From positions 161,868 through 225,867 of the forward strand of contig CALIJG010000019.1 of NCBI GenBank assembly GCA_938018005.1: DNA of 64,000 nucleotides, in the 5' to 3' direction. Both the position numbers and the translations under genes were made by a program. Source of the DNA: an uncultured Candidatus Saccharibacteria bacterium. GTDB lineage: Bacteria; Patescibacteriota; Saccharimonadia; Saccharimonadales; Saccharimonadaceae. Each line of letters begins with the position of its first letter. Position 1 is the stretch's first letter. The notes under the pieces were generated by a model. That model worked only from the letters and a program-made list of their open reading frames with translations. It was not told the origin of the DNA and ran no database searches. Below are positions 34,137 to 41,996 of the stretch, in pieces.

Positions 34137-34685
34137 ATGCGTCAAGAAAAAACACTCCTACCAATCTGTCAAGCGGGCGATCCGGTGCTGCGTGAGAAAG
34201 CGAGGCACGTGAGCCGCGAGGAAATCACGACACCAGCGGTGCAGCAGCTTATTGCAGATATTAAGCACACCGTGGCGGAGAGAGACTATGGTGTTGGCCT
34301 CGCTGCACCCCAAGTGGGGCAGGCCTTGGCGCTGAGCGTCATTGCTATCAAGCCGACGCCAAACCGCCCAGACCGTGAGCCGTTTGAGCAGGTTATTATC
34401 AATCCATCATACACCGGTATTGGCCAGACAACGGGCATGTGGGAGGGCTGCGCCAGTGGCGACGAGGGGCGGCTCTTTGCGCAGGCGCAGCGCTACCAAC
34501 AGATCAACGCCCAGTGGGATGATGAGCGGGGTGAGCATCATACTGCGGTGCTGGATGGCTTTGTTGCTCATGTCTTTCAACACGAAGCTGACCACTGTCA
34601 AGGCATACTTTTCTTTGACAGAGTGACAGATACGACGACCTACATGACGGCAGCAGAGTATCGCAAGCGCGTCGTGCGGCGGTAA
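34137..34685 (+). CDS. def: Peptide deformylase
   Basis: The enzyme removes the formyl group from nascent proteins. Motif 1 GVGLAAPQVG starts at residue 52. Motif 2 is EGCAS (usual EGCLS), whose Cys binds the metal, and motif 3 is HVFQHEADHCQGILF, giving the HExxH pair. The length of 182 residues is normal. TACTAT (34121-34126) lies 10 nt before the ATG, a near-leaderless arrangement. Confidence 0.95.
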   Translation: MRQEKTLLPICQAGDPVLREKARHVSREEITTPAVQQLIADIKHTVAERDYGVGLAAPQVGQALALSVIAIKPTPNRPDREPFEQVIINPSYTGIGQTTGMWEGCASGDEGRLFAQAQRYQQINAQWDDERGEHHTAVLDGFVAHVFQHEADHCQGILFFDRVTDTTTYMTAAEYRKRVVRR

Positions 34686-34725
34686 ATTGCATTTTTAAGC
34701 CCTGCTCCGCTTGCTTCTCTCAAGA

Positions 34726-35928
34726 TCAGTGACTATCCGCCAAAAACGATTGCTTAACTTGCTGGTAGGCATCGCGGAACGGCACACCTTTTTCGACTAA
34801 TTCATTGATTTTGGCAACAGTATAGAGTTCATCGGTCATCGCCTCAGCCAATCGCTTAGTGTTGGCTTCTAGCTCGCTCACGCAAAGCGCCAAAACCTCT
34901 AGCGTATTGAGGGCCGAAGTGAAGGCGTCCATGGTGATTTTTTTGGTCAACTGCAAGTCGCGGTGATAACCGCTGCCAGCACCTGTCGAAATAGCTTGGA
35001 GTTGCAAAGCGTAGTTCGGATAGGCGTGGGCGGTGGCACGCATGATCTCAAAGACGTCGTAGTTGCGCTTGTGCGGCATGATGGACGAGCCCGTGGTCAT
35101 AGTGACGGGCAGTTTGAAATAATTAAACTCCTGCGAGGTAAATAGCAACATGTCTTCAGCAAATTTGCCAGCGAAGACCATGATTGGGTTGAGCGCCTGC
35201 ACGGCAATCAGTTCAAAAACGCCGCGCGACAGGCCACAGTACATGGGGTTTTCCTGCACTTTGGCGAAGCCTAGTTCGCGGGTTGTCATCTGGCGGTCAA
35301 GTGGTAGAGTAACGCCAAAACCGGCAGCACTGCCCAGCGGGTTTTGGTCGATAGCGGCAATGCTGTGTGCTACCAATTGTCGGAGGTCATTGAACGCATC
35401 GTGGTAGGAACCAAGCCACATGCTGACTGTGGTTGGCATAGCTTTTTGGGTATGAGTATAGCCAGGCATTTCAGTTTGGCCAATGGCGGCAATTTTGCCA
35501 GCATAGGCCTGAGCGACTGCTTCCAACTTGTCCGCTACTGCTTCAAGTTCCGTTTTGGTGAATAGCCGCATCATCACCAAGGCTTGATCGTTACGGCTTC
35601 GTCCAGTGTGAACCTTTTTGCCGATAGGGCCGAGCTTTTCTGTCAGATACAGCTCAATGGCAGTGTGTCCATCTTCGTGTTCGCTGGTGAGGGTGAAGGT
35701 ACCGGTTTTCCATTCGTTAAGTAGCTCATCCAAGGCCGCTGCTAATTGTTGATATTCATCGCTGGTCAGCACGCCAATTTTTTCTAGCATGTGGGCGTGC
35801 GCTTTGGTGGCGGTAATGTCATGTCCCAGTAGATACTGGTCTAGTACCTGGTCGTCACCAACAGTGTATGACTCGACCAATGGGTGGAGTGAGCCAGTTG
35901 CGGTTGATTGCCATAGTTTACTTGCCAT
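34726..35928 (-). CDS. argH: Argininosuccinate lyase
   Basis: ArgH splits argininosuccinate into arginine and fumarate. The fumarase/ASL superfamily motifs are present: HTGRSRND near residue 106, and the signature GSSIMPHKRN near residue 280 (usual GSSxMPxKKNP). At 400 residues it is shorter than the usual 455-465; the C-terminal domain is abbreviated. Its ATG overlaps the argG stop by 11 nt, so the two are translationally coupled. No other arginine synthesis gene is in the window. Confidence 0.93.
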   Translation of the reverse strand: MASKLWQSTATGSLHPLVESYTVGDDQVLDQYLLGHDITATKAHAHMLEKIGVLTSDEYQQLAAALDELLNEWKTGTFTLTSEHEDGHTAIELYLTEKLGPIGKKVHTGRSRNDQALVMMRLFTKTELEAVADKLEAVAQAYAGKIAAIGQTEMPGYTHTQKAMPTTVSMWLGSYHDAFNDLRQLVAHSIAAIDQNPLGSAAGFGVTLPLDRQMTTRELGFAKVQENPMYCGLSRGVFELIAVQALNPIMVFAGKFAEDMLLFTSQEFNYFKLPVTMTTGSSIMPHKRNYDVFEIMRATAHAYPNYALQLQAISTGAGSGYHRDLQLTKKITMDAFTSALNTLEVLALCVSELEANTKRLAEAMTDELYTVAKINELVEKGVPFRDAYQQVKQSFLADSH

Positions 35929-37180
35929 ATGAGTATGTTCCTTCAGCTGTTCGCTGACTTAGTGAATATAATTCAATGAATCCGGCGGACGAATTCTGGT
36001 TGAATGCGTCGTTGGAATCAAACGTTGCAAGATTAATATCAAACAACGAATGCGGTGAGTCTACACTGACGACAGTGATGGTGCCTTTGTACAGGCGGAC
36101 TGTCACCGTGCCAGTGACCTTTTGGTTCTGATCATCAATGTAGGCGTTAATGTGATGGACGGCTGGCTCGTACCACTGCGCTGCATAGGTCAGGTAAGCC
36201 CATTTTTTGTCCATTTCGGCTTTGAGTTCATTTTCAACGCGGGTCGAGACCAATTGCTCAAGCTTTTGATGAGCGGCAATTAAAATGGCAGCACCAGGGT
36301 TTTCGTAGACACCACGCACCTTCAGTCCGACCAGCCGATCTTCAATAAGAGTTGATACGCCGACGCCGTGTTTGCGGCCGATCTGGTTGCAGTGCTGGAT
36401 GAGTGCTTGAAGTGAAAAGTGACGGTTGTCGACGGCAACAGGCACACCTTTGATGAATTCAATGGTAATGTCCTCGGCTTCGTCCGGCGTGTATTTGATG
36501 GTCGAGCACCAATTGAGGATGGCGTGGTAGTTTGGCTTGAGCGATGGTGATTCGATTTCGCCGCCTTCGCTGGTGATGCCCCACATGTTTTCATCGGTTG
36601 AATAGGGCGATTCCTGGGTGTGTGGCACGGGGATGTTGTGTTTCTTGGCATAGGCAAGCTCTTCCTCTCGGCCCATACTCCACTCACGCACTGGTGCCAA
36701 GATCTTGAGCTGAGGGTTGAGCGTGGTGATGTAAGTTTCGAAGCGAACTTGGTCGTTGCCTTTGCCAGTGGAGCCGTGAGCGATGACTCTGCAGTCGTAT
36801 TTCTCAGCATATTCGACGGCTAATTGCGAGATGATGATGCGCCCCAGTGGCGTGCAGAGGGCATAGCCACCTTGGTAATCAGCATTAGCTTTGATGGCCA
36901 GTGATAGTAGCTCATCAGCGAAGCGGTCGCGGGCATCAACCGTGATGGTTTCAATGGCACCGAGTTTTTTGGCTTTTTCGGCAATGGCGTCGAGATCGTC
37001 AACAGTCTGGCCGATATTGACCGTTAGGGTGATGACCTTGCAATTATATTTTTCTTGTAACCACGTGAGCATGACGGATGTGTCGAGGCCTCCCGAATAG
37101 AGCAAGAGGCACGTGTCAAACTCGCCATTTTTTGCCTCGTGGCTGGCAACTTTGGTGTAGTGAGGTGTGTCGTGATTCAT
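35918..37180 (-). CDS. argG: Argininosuccinate synthase
   Basis: ArgG condenses citrulline and aspartate using ATP. The N-type PP-loop SGGLDTS is at residues 29-35. Conserved blocks include YALCTPLGR, HGSTGKGNDQVRFE, APVREWSMGREEELAYA and ENMWGITSEGGEIESP. The length of 420 residues is normal. AAGGAAGG precedes the ATG. The operon is preceded by an Arg-rich leader ORF and a terminator hairpin, which together look like a transcription attenuator. With argH it can turn citrulline into arginine; citrulline would have to be imported or produced elsewhere. Confidence 0.95.
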   Translation of the reverse strand: MNHDTPHYTKVASHEAKNGEFDTCLLLYSGGLDTSVMLTWLQEKYNCKVITLTVNIGQTVDDLDAIAEKAKKLGAIETITVDARDRFADELLSLAIKANADYQGGYALCTPLGRIIISQLAVEYAEKYDCRVIAHGSTGKGNDQVRFETYITTLNPQLKILAPVREWSMGREEELAYAKKHNIPVPHTQESPYSTDENMWGITSEGGEIESPSLKPNYHAILNWCSTIKYTPDEAEDITIEFIKGVPVAVDNRHFSLQALIQHCNQIGRKHGVGVSTLIEDRLVGLKVRGVYENPGAAILIAAHQKLEQLVSTRVENELKAEMDKKWAYLTYAAQWYEPAVHHINAYIDDQNQKVTGTVTVRLYKGTITVVSVDSPHSLFDINLATFDSNDAFNQNSSAGFIELYSLSQRTAEGTYSYGK

Positions 37181-37204
37181 ATCCTTCCTTTCTATAATAA
37201 TTAA

Positions 37205-37231
37205 AAAGAGCCGCTCGGATGAGGGCTCTTT
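37205..37231 (-). terminator. Attenuator terminator in the argGH leader
   Basis: On the minus strand AAAGAGCC (complement of 37224-37231) pairs with GGCTCTTT (complement of 37205-37212), extended by CTC/GAG inside the loop, and is followed by TTTTTAA. It lies between the leader ORF and argG, about 25 nt before the argG start. Its 5' arm contains AGCCCTC (complement of 37221-37227), the perfect complement of the end of the leader ORF. Confidence 0.85.
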
Positions 37232-37256
37232 CGTTGGTTTTATACTATACGACTAA

Positions 37257-37319
37257 TTAGCCCTCTGAGTCAGAGCGGCGACGACGAGCAACGATAACGA
37301 TGTTGTGTCGATATGTCAT
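37257..37319 (-). CDS. Arginine leader peptide of the argGH attenuator, 20 aa
   Basis: ATG at 37319, TAA at 37257-37259. The peptide reads MTYRHNIVIV then ARRRRSDSEG: five Arg in 20 residues, four of them consecutive (CGT CGT CGC CGC at 37286-37275). The coding sequence itself forms hairpin CTCTG-ACT-CAGAG (37275-37263) directly after the Arg codons. Its last codons GAG GGC T (37265-37259) are the exact complement of the ascending arm of the downstream terminator. TATGGT lies 6 nt before the ATG, so the leader ORF probably sits at the very 5' end of the transcript. Ribosome stalling at the Arg codons would free segment 2 to form the antiterminator. Confidence 0.82.
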   Translation of the reverse strand: MTYRHNIVIVARRRRSDSEG

Positions 37320-37325
37320 ACTAAC

Positions 37326-37355
37326 ACCATAGCACACTGCGCATATTTTTCACAA
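37326..37355 (-). promoter_or_regulatory. Promoter of the argGH operon
   Basis: On the minus strand TTGTGA (complement of 37350-37355) and TATGGT (complement of 37326-37331) are 18 bp apart. The -10 ends 6 nt before the leader peptide ATG. Confidence 0.65.
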
Positions 37356-37565
37356 TACTTTTAGATAAATCGTAAAAAGCTCTTATTCTAGTGCCAGTTT
37401 CTCCTTGCTCATACTCCATCGGACGAAGTGCGGGTGAGGAGCGCGAGAGAGCGGTGAGGCTTTGAGATTCAAACACTTTTCATATAAAATTATGATGCGC
37501 GACAATAGTCGTATACATTGGTATGATGGAGATAAAATTGTGCAGCAATATAACAAAGAAGCGCC

Positions 37566-37577
37566 TAGTATGGACGT
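37566..37577 (+). promoter_or_regulatory. Leaderless promoter of the two-component operon
   Basis: TAGTAT at 37566-37571 ends 6 nt before the ATG at 37578. Confidence 0.55.
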
Positions 37578-38243
37578 ATGAGTGGACGAGTAGTGAATAT
37601 TCTCCTCATTGAAGACGAACCAACCCTTCGCACTGGTACTGAGCAGTTCCTCGTGCAGCGCGGCTTTACGGTGCTGACGGCAGCCAGCGGTGAGGAAGCG
37701 CTGGAAAAATTTGCGGAGGCAGATGCTATTATCCTCGATATTATGCTGCCAGGGATGAGTGGGATCGAGGTGCTGCGCCAGATTCGCCAAGCGAGCGACG
37801 TGCCGGTGCTCATGCTGACGGCGCTGCATGATGAGCCGACGCAAGTCGCCAGTTTTGACGAGCTGGCGGATGATTATATGAGTAAGCCGTTCTCGCTGGT
37901 GATTTTGGAGAAGCGAATCAGGGCGTTACTTCGCCGCCAACAGTCTGTCAAAAAGACCTTGTGGCAACGCGGCCTGGCATCGGTGGATTTTATGGCCTAT
38001 CAGGGGTTTTATGATGGTGCTGATGCGCACCTTAAGCCTAAGGAAGTGCAGCTGCTCAAACTGCTCGTCGATAATCCACACATGGTCTGGAGCCGGCAAG
38101 CTATCATCGATAAGCTGTGGCGTGATGACGAGGTGCCGTTCGACCGAGTGATCGATGTCTACATCAAAAACCTGCGCAAAAAATTACACCTGGATTGCAT
38201 CGTCACGGTAAAGGGGGTGGGCTATCGCTATGAAGCGTCTTAA
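37578..38243 (+). CDS. OmpR/PhoB-type response regulator
   Basis: The receiver domain (about 6-120) has the acidic pocket E12/D13 and phospho-acceptor D54 in IILDIMLPG, plus Lys in YMSKPFS. The C-terminal winged helix (about 140-221) ends in the usual KNLRKKLHLDCIVTVKGVGYRYE. It activates or represses promoters when phosphorylated, typically on tandem direct repeats. It overlaps the histidine kinase gene by 14 nt. The nearest plausible target is the ABC exporter operon at 43200, preceded by such repeats. Confidence 0.93.
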   Translation: MSGRVVNILLIEDEPTLRTGTEQFLVQRGFTVLTAASGEEALEKFAEADAIILDIMLPGMSGIEVLRQIRQASDVPVLMLTALHDEPTQVASFDELADDYMSKPFSLVILEKRIRALLRRQQSVKKTLWQRGLASVDFMAYQGFYDGADAHLKPKEVQLLKLLVDNPHMVWSRQAIIDKLWRDDEVPFDRVIDVYIKNLRKKLHLDCIVTVKGVGYRYEAS

Positions 38244-39618
38244 ATTATTTCCCAAAACATTTTTGGTATCGATCGGCCTGTTTGCGGCGCTGATCATCCT
38301 GGTGCATGCGCTGGTTTACACCTTGATGCCGCACTTTTATCTGCAGCAAAAAGAGCGCGAGGCAGCGGGCAATCTGGCGACGCTCGTGGCTGAGTTGCGT
38401 GGTAAATCGACCGAGGAGATGCGCCGTCTCAGCCAAGAATTTGCCAGTATGAAAAACGTGAATATTACGCTGACGATTGATGGGCGCGATCAGTATTTTC
38501 AGGGTTTTGAGTCGATCACCATCGTGACCGACAGCGGCAAGCCGGTCGATACCAGCGTGGTGAAGATCGCTGATGGGCAAACGGTTGATCCACGCTCGGT
38601 GATTTTACGGCAGGGCAGTGTGGTGGATAACCAGGGGCGAGCGATTGCGGTCAAGTTACTGGCCGACGTGGCGCCTGTCACTCAGGCCAAACTCGCCACG
38701 CTGCATGTATTGCCCTATACCATGCTTGGCTCGCTACTGGTGGCGCTTGTGTTTTCGTACATCTATAGCCGTTTTGTGACGCGGCCGATTCGCCAGATGG
38801 CGGCGGTGACCACGACTATGCAGCGGCTAGAAAAGAACGCGCATTACCCGGTGAATAGCAGTGATGAAATCGGCGTACTGGGGCGAAATATTAATGAGCT
38901 CTATCAAAATTTGTGGCAAACGATTCGCTCGCTGGAGCATGAAAATAAGCGGATCACCCAGCTGGAGAAAGAAAAAATCGCCTTCCTACGTGCAGCCTCG
39001 CACGAGCTAAAAACACCACTAGCAGCCCTCCGGATCATGCTCGAAAATATGCAGCTGAACATCGGTGAATATAAAAATCGCGACCAGTACCTGGCAGAAT
39101 CGGTGGCGCAGGTTGATCGTGTGGCGGCAATGGTGAATGACGTTTTGCGCTCGGGTAGCGTGGCCGAGCAGGCTTTGCGCAAAGAGAAGCGGCTGAGGGT
39201 CGATACGCTGATTACCGAGGTGGTTGCCGATTATACACTGCTGGCAAAAACGCGTGGCATGACTTTCGCGGTTAACACGCAGCCAGTGACCATCTACGCG
39301 AACCGTGACATGATGCGCCACGTCATCTCGAACCTAGTATCAAATGCAGTGCGCCACGGCGACGTCGGCAGTGTGATAACAATTACCTGCGATCAGCATG
39401 AGCTGGCCATCGAAAACGCCTGTAAGCCACTGGCCACGCAGCAACTTCAGCATGTCTTTGATCCGTTTTATCGCACGTCTAGTAGCGCGAAGCAGCACGC
39501 CGACAGCAGCGGCATCGGCCTCTACACCGTAAAGATGCTGCTCGACGCCAAGGGTCTAGACTACAGCTTTGCACCACACGGGCAGGGCATGCGGTTTGTG
39601 GTAAAGCTCGCGTCATAG
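38230..39618 (+). CDS. Sensor histidine kinase
   Basis: The 462-residue membrane kinase has helices at about 10-32 and 158-180 flanking an extracytoplasmic sensor region of about 125 residues. HAMP follows at about 181-235, then a DHp domain with phospho-acceptor His258 in AASHELKTPLAALRIML. The HATPase region has the N box NLVSNAVRHGD and the G box SSGIGLYTVKML. Its stimulus is unknown; coupling to an FtsX-type ABC exporter suggests envelope or antimicrobial stress. Confidence 0.93.
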   Translation: MKRLKLFPKTFLVSIGLFAALIILVHALVYTLMPHFYLQQKEREAAGNLATLVAELRGKSTEEMRRLSQEFASMKNVNITLTIDGRDQYFQGFESITIVTDSGKPVDTSVVKIADGQTVDPRSVILRQGSVVDNQGRAIAVKLLADVAPVTQAKLATLHVLPYTMLGSLLVALVFSYIYSRFVTRPIRQMAAVTTTMQRLEKNAHYPVNSSDEIGVLGRNINELYQNLWQTIRSLEHENKRITQLEKEKIAFLRAASHELKTPLAALRIMLENMQLNIGEYKNRDQYLAESVAQVDRVAAMVNDVLRSGSVAEQALRKEKRLRVDTLITEVVADYTLLAKTRGMTFAVNTQPVTIYANRDMMRHVISNLVSNAVRHGDVGSVITITCDQHELAIENACKPLATQQLQHVFDPFYRTSSSAKQHADSSGIGLYTVKMLLDAKGLDYSFAPHGQGMRFVVKLAS

Positions 39619-39622
39619 AGCA

Positions 39623-40267
39623 TTAAACCTTCGTAACAAAAGGTGTTGCAGCCAGGGCTTCTATCTTCTTGGCTATGTCTGTAAAATCGTCCATCTCCTT
39701 AAAACTATCCCATACTACCCAGGCAAATGTACTTGATTCTCTTTGGTCGATCGTGATAGCTAAGTCGTCATCACTCCAAAATAAATACTGTAGGTCGTAA
39801 TGATAATGTGCCTGCTCTTGCTTCTTCGGGTTTTCGGGTATATATTGCACACCAATATTAAACGGGGCGCACTTGTTGTGTATATCAACATATTGGTAAA
39901 GTAGCTGTGCGCTATTAATACCAGTCTCCTCTTGTAGCTCACGCCGAGCAGCGTCAAGTGGGGAATTATCACTTTCGTCAATATGTCCACCTGGCTGGAG
40001 ATACTTTCCAAGGAAGTTATGGTGAACAAGGGCAACGTGATGCGTGCTTTTTGAAACGACAAATGTCGAAGCAGTAAAATGTCCCAAGAAATTTTTGCGG
40101 TCGATTACTTGGTTGTCGCTTTGTCTAGAGAGTTGTTTCTTGAGTGTTGTAAACGCCTCACCACTGGTATCATAATACTTGCTGTAGGTATCAAATAGCT
40201 GCTTGTATACACCCATATAAAATGACGTTTCCTTCCTTTTTGTTAGTTGCCTAATAGAGTATGACAT
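39623..40267 (-). CDS. Nudix hydrolase
   Basis: The 214-residue product carries GGHIDESDNSPLDAARRELQEETGI, a complete Nudix box. An N-terminal helical extension (about 1-65) precedes the fold. The start is unsure: ATG 40267 lies downstream of TTGACA-like and TACTTC sequences, while an internal ATG at 40216 lies 14 nt after AAGGAAGG. Base composition is more AT-rich than the two-component genes before it. Substrate unknown. Confidence 0.8.
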   Translation of the reverse strand: MSYSIRQLTKRKETSFYMGVYKQLFDTYSKYYDTSGEAFTTLKKQLSRQSDNQVIDRKNFLGHFTASTFVVSKSTHHVALVHHNFLGKYLQPGGHIDESDNSPLDAARRELQEETGINSAQLLYQYVDIHNKCAPFNIGVQYIPENPKKQEQAHYHYDLQYLFWSDDDLAITIDQRESSTFAWVVWDSFKEMDDFTDIAKKIEALAATPFVTKV

Positions 40268-40288
40268 GCCTAGAAGTACCGTGTCAAC

Positions 40289-40693
40289 TCAATTATTTTC
40301 CTCTCTTAGCTTATTCTTGAGGTCTCGAATATAGCGCCTTTGCTGTTGATGTAGATAGAAGTATACAAAGGGTTTGATAATAAATCTCTTTGCGATAATA
40401 TCCTCGGTGAATTCGAGATTCGTCATCGTACCGTGCTGCGAGAATACGCCTGTCCAGTGGCCTTGAATGGCGTCATTTTCTATATCAAACTCCCACGATT
40501 TGTATTGGTCTACATGTGTCACCCTGAAATGAGTCTCAACTCCTTGCGTGGTCACCTCAATAAAGTTAGATTCATCGATTACTTTTATGGCCTGCAAATC
40601 ACTGCGCCAGCGAATGTCATTAAGGTTAGTAACCGTATCCCAAACTCTTTCAACTGGGTATGATAAAGTGGCGGTTATATGTGATTTTGTCAT
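40289..40693 (-). CDS. SRPBCC (START-like) domain protein
   Basis: The 134-residue product begins with ITATLSYPVERVWDTVTNLNDIRWRSDL, the typical opening of the polyketide cyclase/SRPBCC fold. A beta-rich middle (FIEVTTQGVETHFRVTHVDQYKSWEFDI) and a long C-terminal helix follow. Such proteins bind hydrophobic ligands in a deep cavity; the ligand is unknown. It lies in an AT-rich accessory block and may be co-transcribed with the Nudix gene downstream. Confidence 0.75.
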   Translation of the reverse strand: MTKSHITATLSYPVERVWDTVTNLNDIRWRSDLQAIKVIDESNFIEVTTQGVETHFRVTHVDQYKSWEFDIENDAIQGHWTGVFSQHGTMTNLEFTEDIIAKRFIIKPFVYFYLHQQQRRYIRDLKNKLREENN

Positions 40694-40884
40694 ATAAAGA
40701 ATAATCTCTTAAATAGCACTTCTTCTAGTATACTTGGTCTATCATTATGGGGAAAATACAAAATGCTCACTTTGACAGTGACTCATGAGTAACAATGTAA
40801 TTATTACGCCCAACTAACGGTGGCAAAAGTGCTATAATCTAATAGATATAACATCAGCAAAGCTCAACCCGTAACGAGGAAATC

Positions 40885-41514
40885 ATGGATGGATTTATTC
40901 TAGTGGCAATAAAATTGCTCATTGGCTTTTTTGCCCTGACGATAATAATTAATCTTTCAGGAAAGGGTAATTTATCGCCATCATCTGCTAGCGATCAGGT
41001 GCAGAACTATGTGCTGGGCGGTATTATTGGCGGCGTTATTTATAACAATGAAATCCAAATACTGGACTACATCGGTATTTTGTGTATATGGTGCGCCCTG
41101 GTGCTGACGTTGAAATGGGTCAAGCAGCATAATGTGAGGGCAAAGCAGCTCATAGACGGCAAGGCATTAATTATTATTGATAATGGAAAAATCAACATTG
41201 AAAATTGCAAGAAAGTTGGCTTGAGCGCTCATGACGTATCTTTCAAATTGCGAACGCAGAATATCTATTCGACAAAAAAGGTAAAAAGAGCCGTCGTAGA
41301 GCAAGATGGTGAATTGATCATCACGCAGGAAGGGGAAGAAAATCCAAAATTCCCATTAATAACGGACGGGCAGCTACAGACTGATATTTTACAGGTAATT
41401 GGCAAGGACGAAACGTGGCTACTGAAAGAAATGAAAAAGCAGGGGCTGAAGGCGTATAGCGATGTGTTTTTGGGAGAATATGTGGACGGGAAGTTGATTC
41501 TGACGGCTTATTAG
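40885..41514 (+). CDS. DUF421 (YetF-like) membrane protein
   Basis: The 209-residue protein has three N-terminal hydrophobic helices (about 1-85, with LTIIINLSGKGNLSPSSASDQVQNYVLGGIIGGVIYN). A cytoplasmic domain follows with RAKQLIDGKALIIIDNGKINIENCKK, the usual DUF421 layout. The function of the family is unsettled (envelope or stress related). GAGGAA precedes the ATG, and TATAAT at about 40834 is the likely -10. The next gene begins right after the stop. Confidence 0.82.
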   Translation: MDGFILVAIKLLIGFFALTIIINLSGKGNLSPSSASDQVQNYVLGGIIGGVIYNNEIQILDYIGILCIWCALVLTLKWVKQHNVRAKQLIDGKALIIIDNGKINIENCKKVGLSAHDVSFKLRTQNIYSTKKVKRAVVEQDGELIITQEGEENPKFPLITDGQLQTDILQVIGKDETWLLKEMKKQGLKAYSDVFLGEYVDGKLILTAY

Positions 41515-41522
41515 TGGAATAT

Positions 41523-41795
41523 ATGAAAATTATTACCAAAAAATCTTACCCTGATTTATTCGAAAAAGTCCTATCGGGCGAGAAAACATTTGATATGAGG
41601 GTGGCTGATTTTGACATCCAACCTGGCGATATTCTGGAACAAGTTGAGGTAGACTATGACGGAACGCCAACCGGCCGCACGGTTCGCCATGTGGCCGGCG
41701 AAGTTTTACGCACGAAAGAGATTGATTTTTGGAAACAAGAAGACGTTGATCAATACGGTTATCAAGTAATGTCGCTTACCGAGCGGGTTGATTAG
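41523..41795 (+). CDS. ASCH/DUF3850-like small protein
   Basis: The 90-residue protein reads MKIITKKSYPDLFEKVLSGEKTFDMRVADFDIQPGDILEQVEVDYDG in pieces matching the ASCH/PUA-like DUF3850 pattern (F..vlsGeKtfdmR..D..i..GDil). Such domains bind RNA or modified nucleotides. The ATG at 41523 is preferred over a GTG at 41514 that overlaps the previous stop. It is probably co-transcribed with the DUF421 gene. Confidence 0.7.
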   Translation: MKIITKKSYPDLFEKVLSGEKTFDMRVADFDIQPGDILEQVEVDYDGTPTGRTVRHVAGEVLRTKEIDFWKQEDVDQYGYQVMSLTERVD

Positions 41796-41961
41796 TACGA
41801 CTATAGATTTTCCATGGCAGGTTCTGCCTTGGGAAAAAATCAAGAGAATGCCGAGCCAAAAACCTAAAAAATGTCATCATACATCAGGACATTTTGTCTT
41901 AAAGTATAGTGACAAACCGAGCAACTCTAAGGTGTTATATCTATATTTTTGTCCTCTTATC

Positions 41962-41996
41962 TTGATCAGTGAAAAATAATCTGATATGATTTTTGT
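41962..41996 (+). promoter_or_regulatory. Leaderless promoter of the Fic gene
   Basis: TTGATC (41962-41967) and TATGAT (41985-41990) are 17 bp apart, and the -10 ends 6 nt before the ATG at 41997. Confidence 0.75.
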
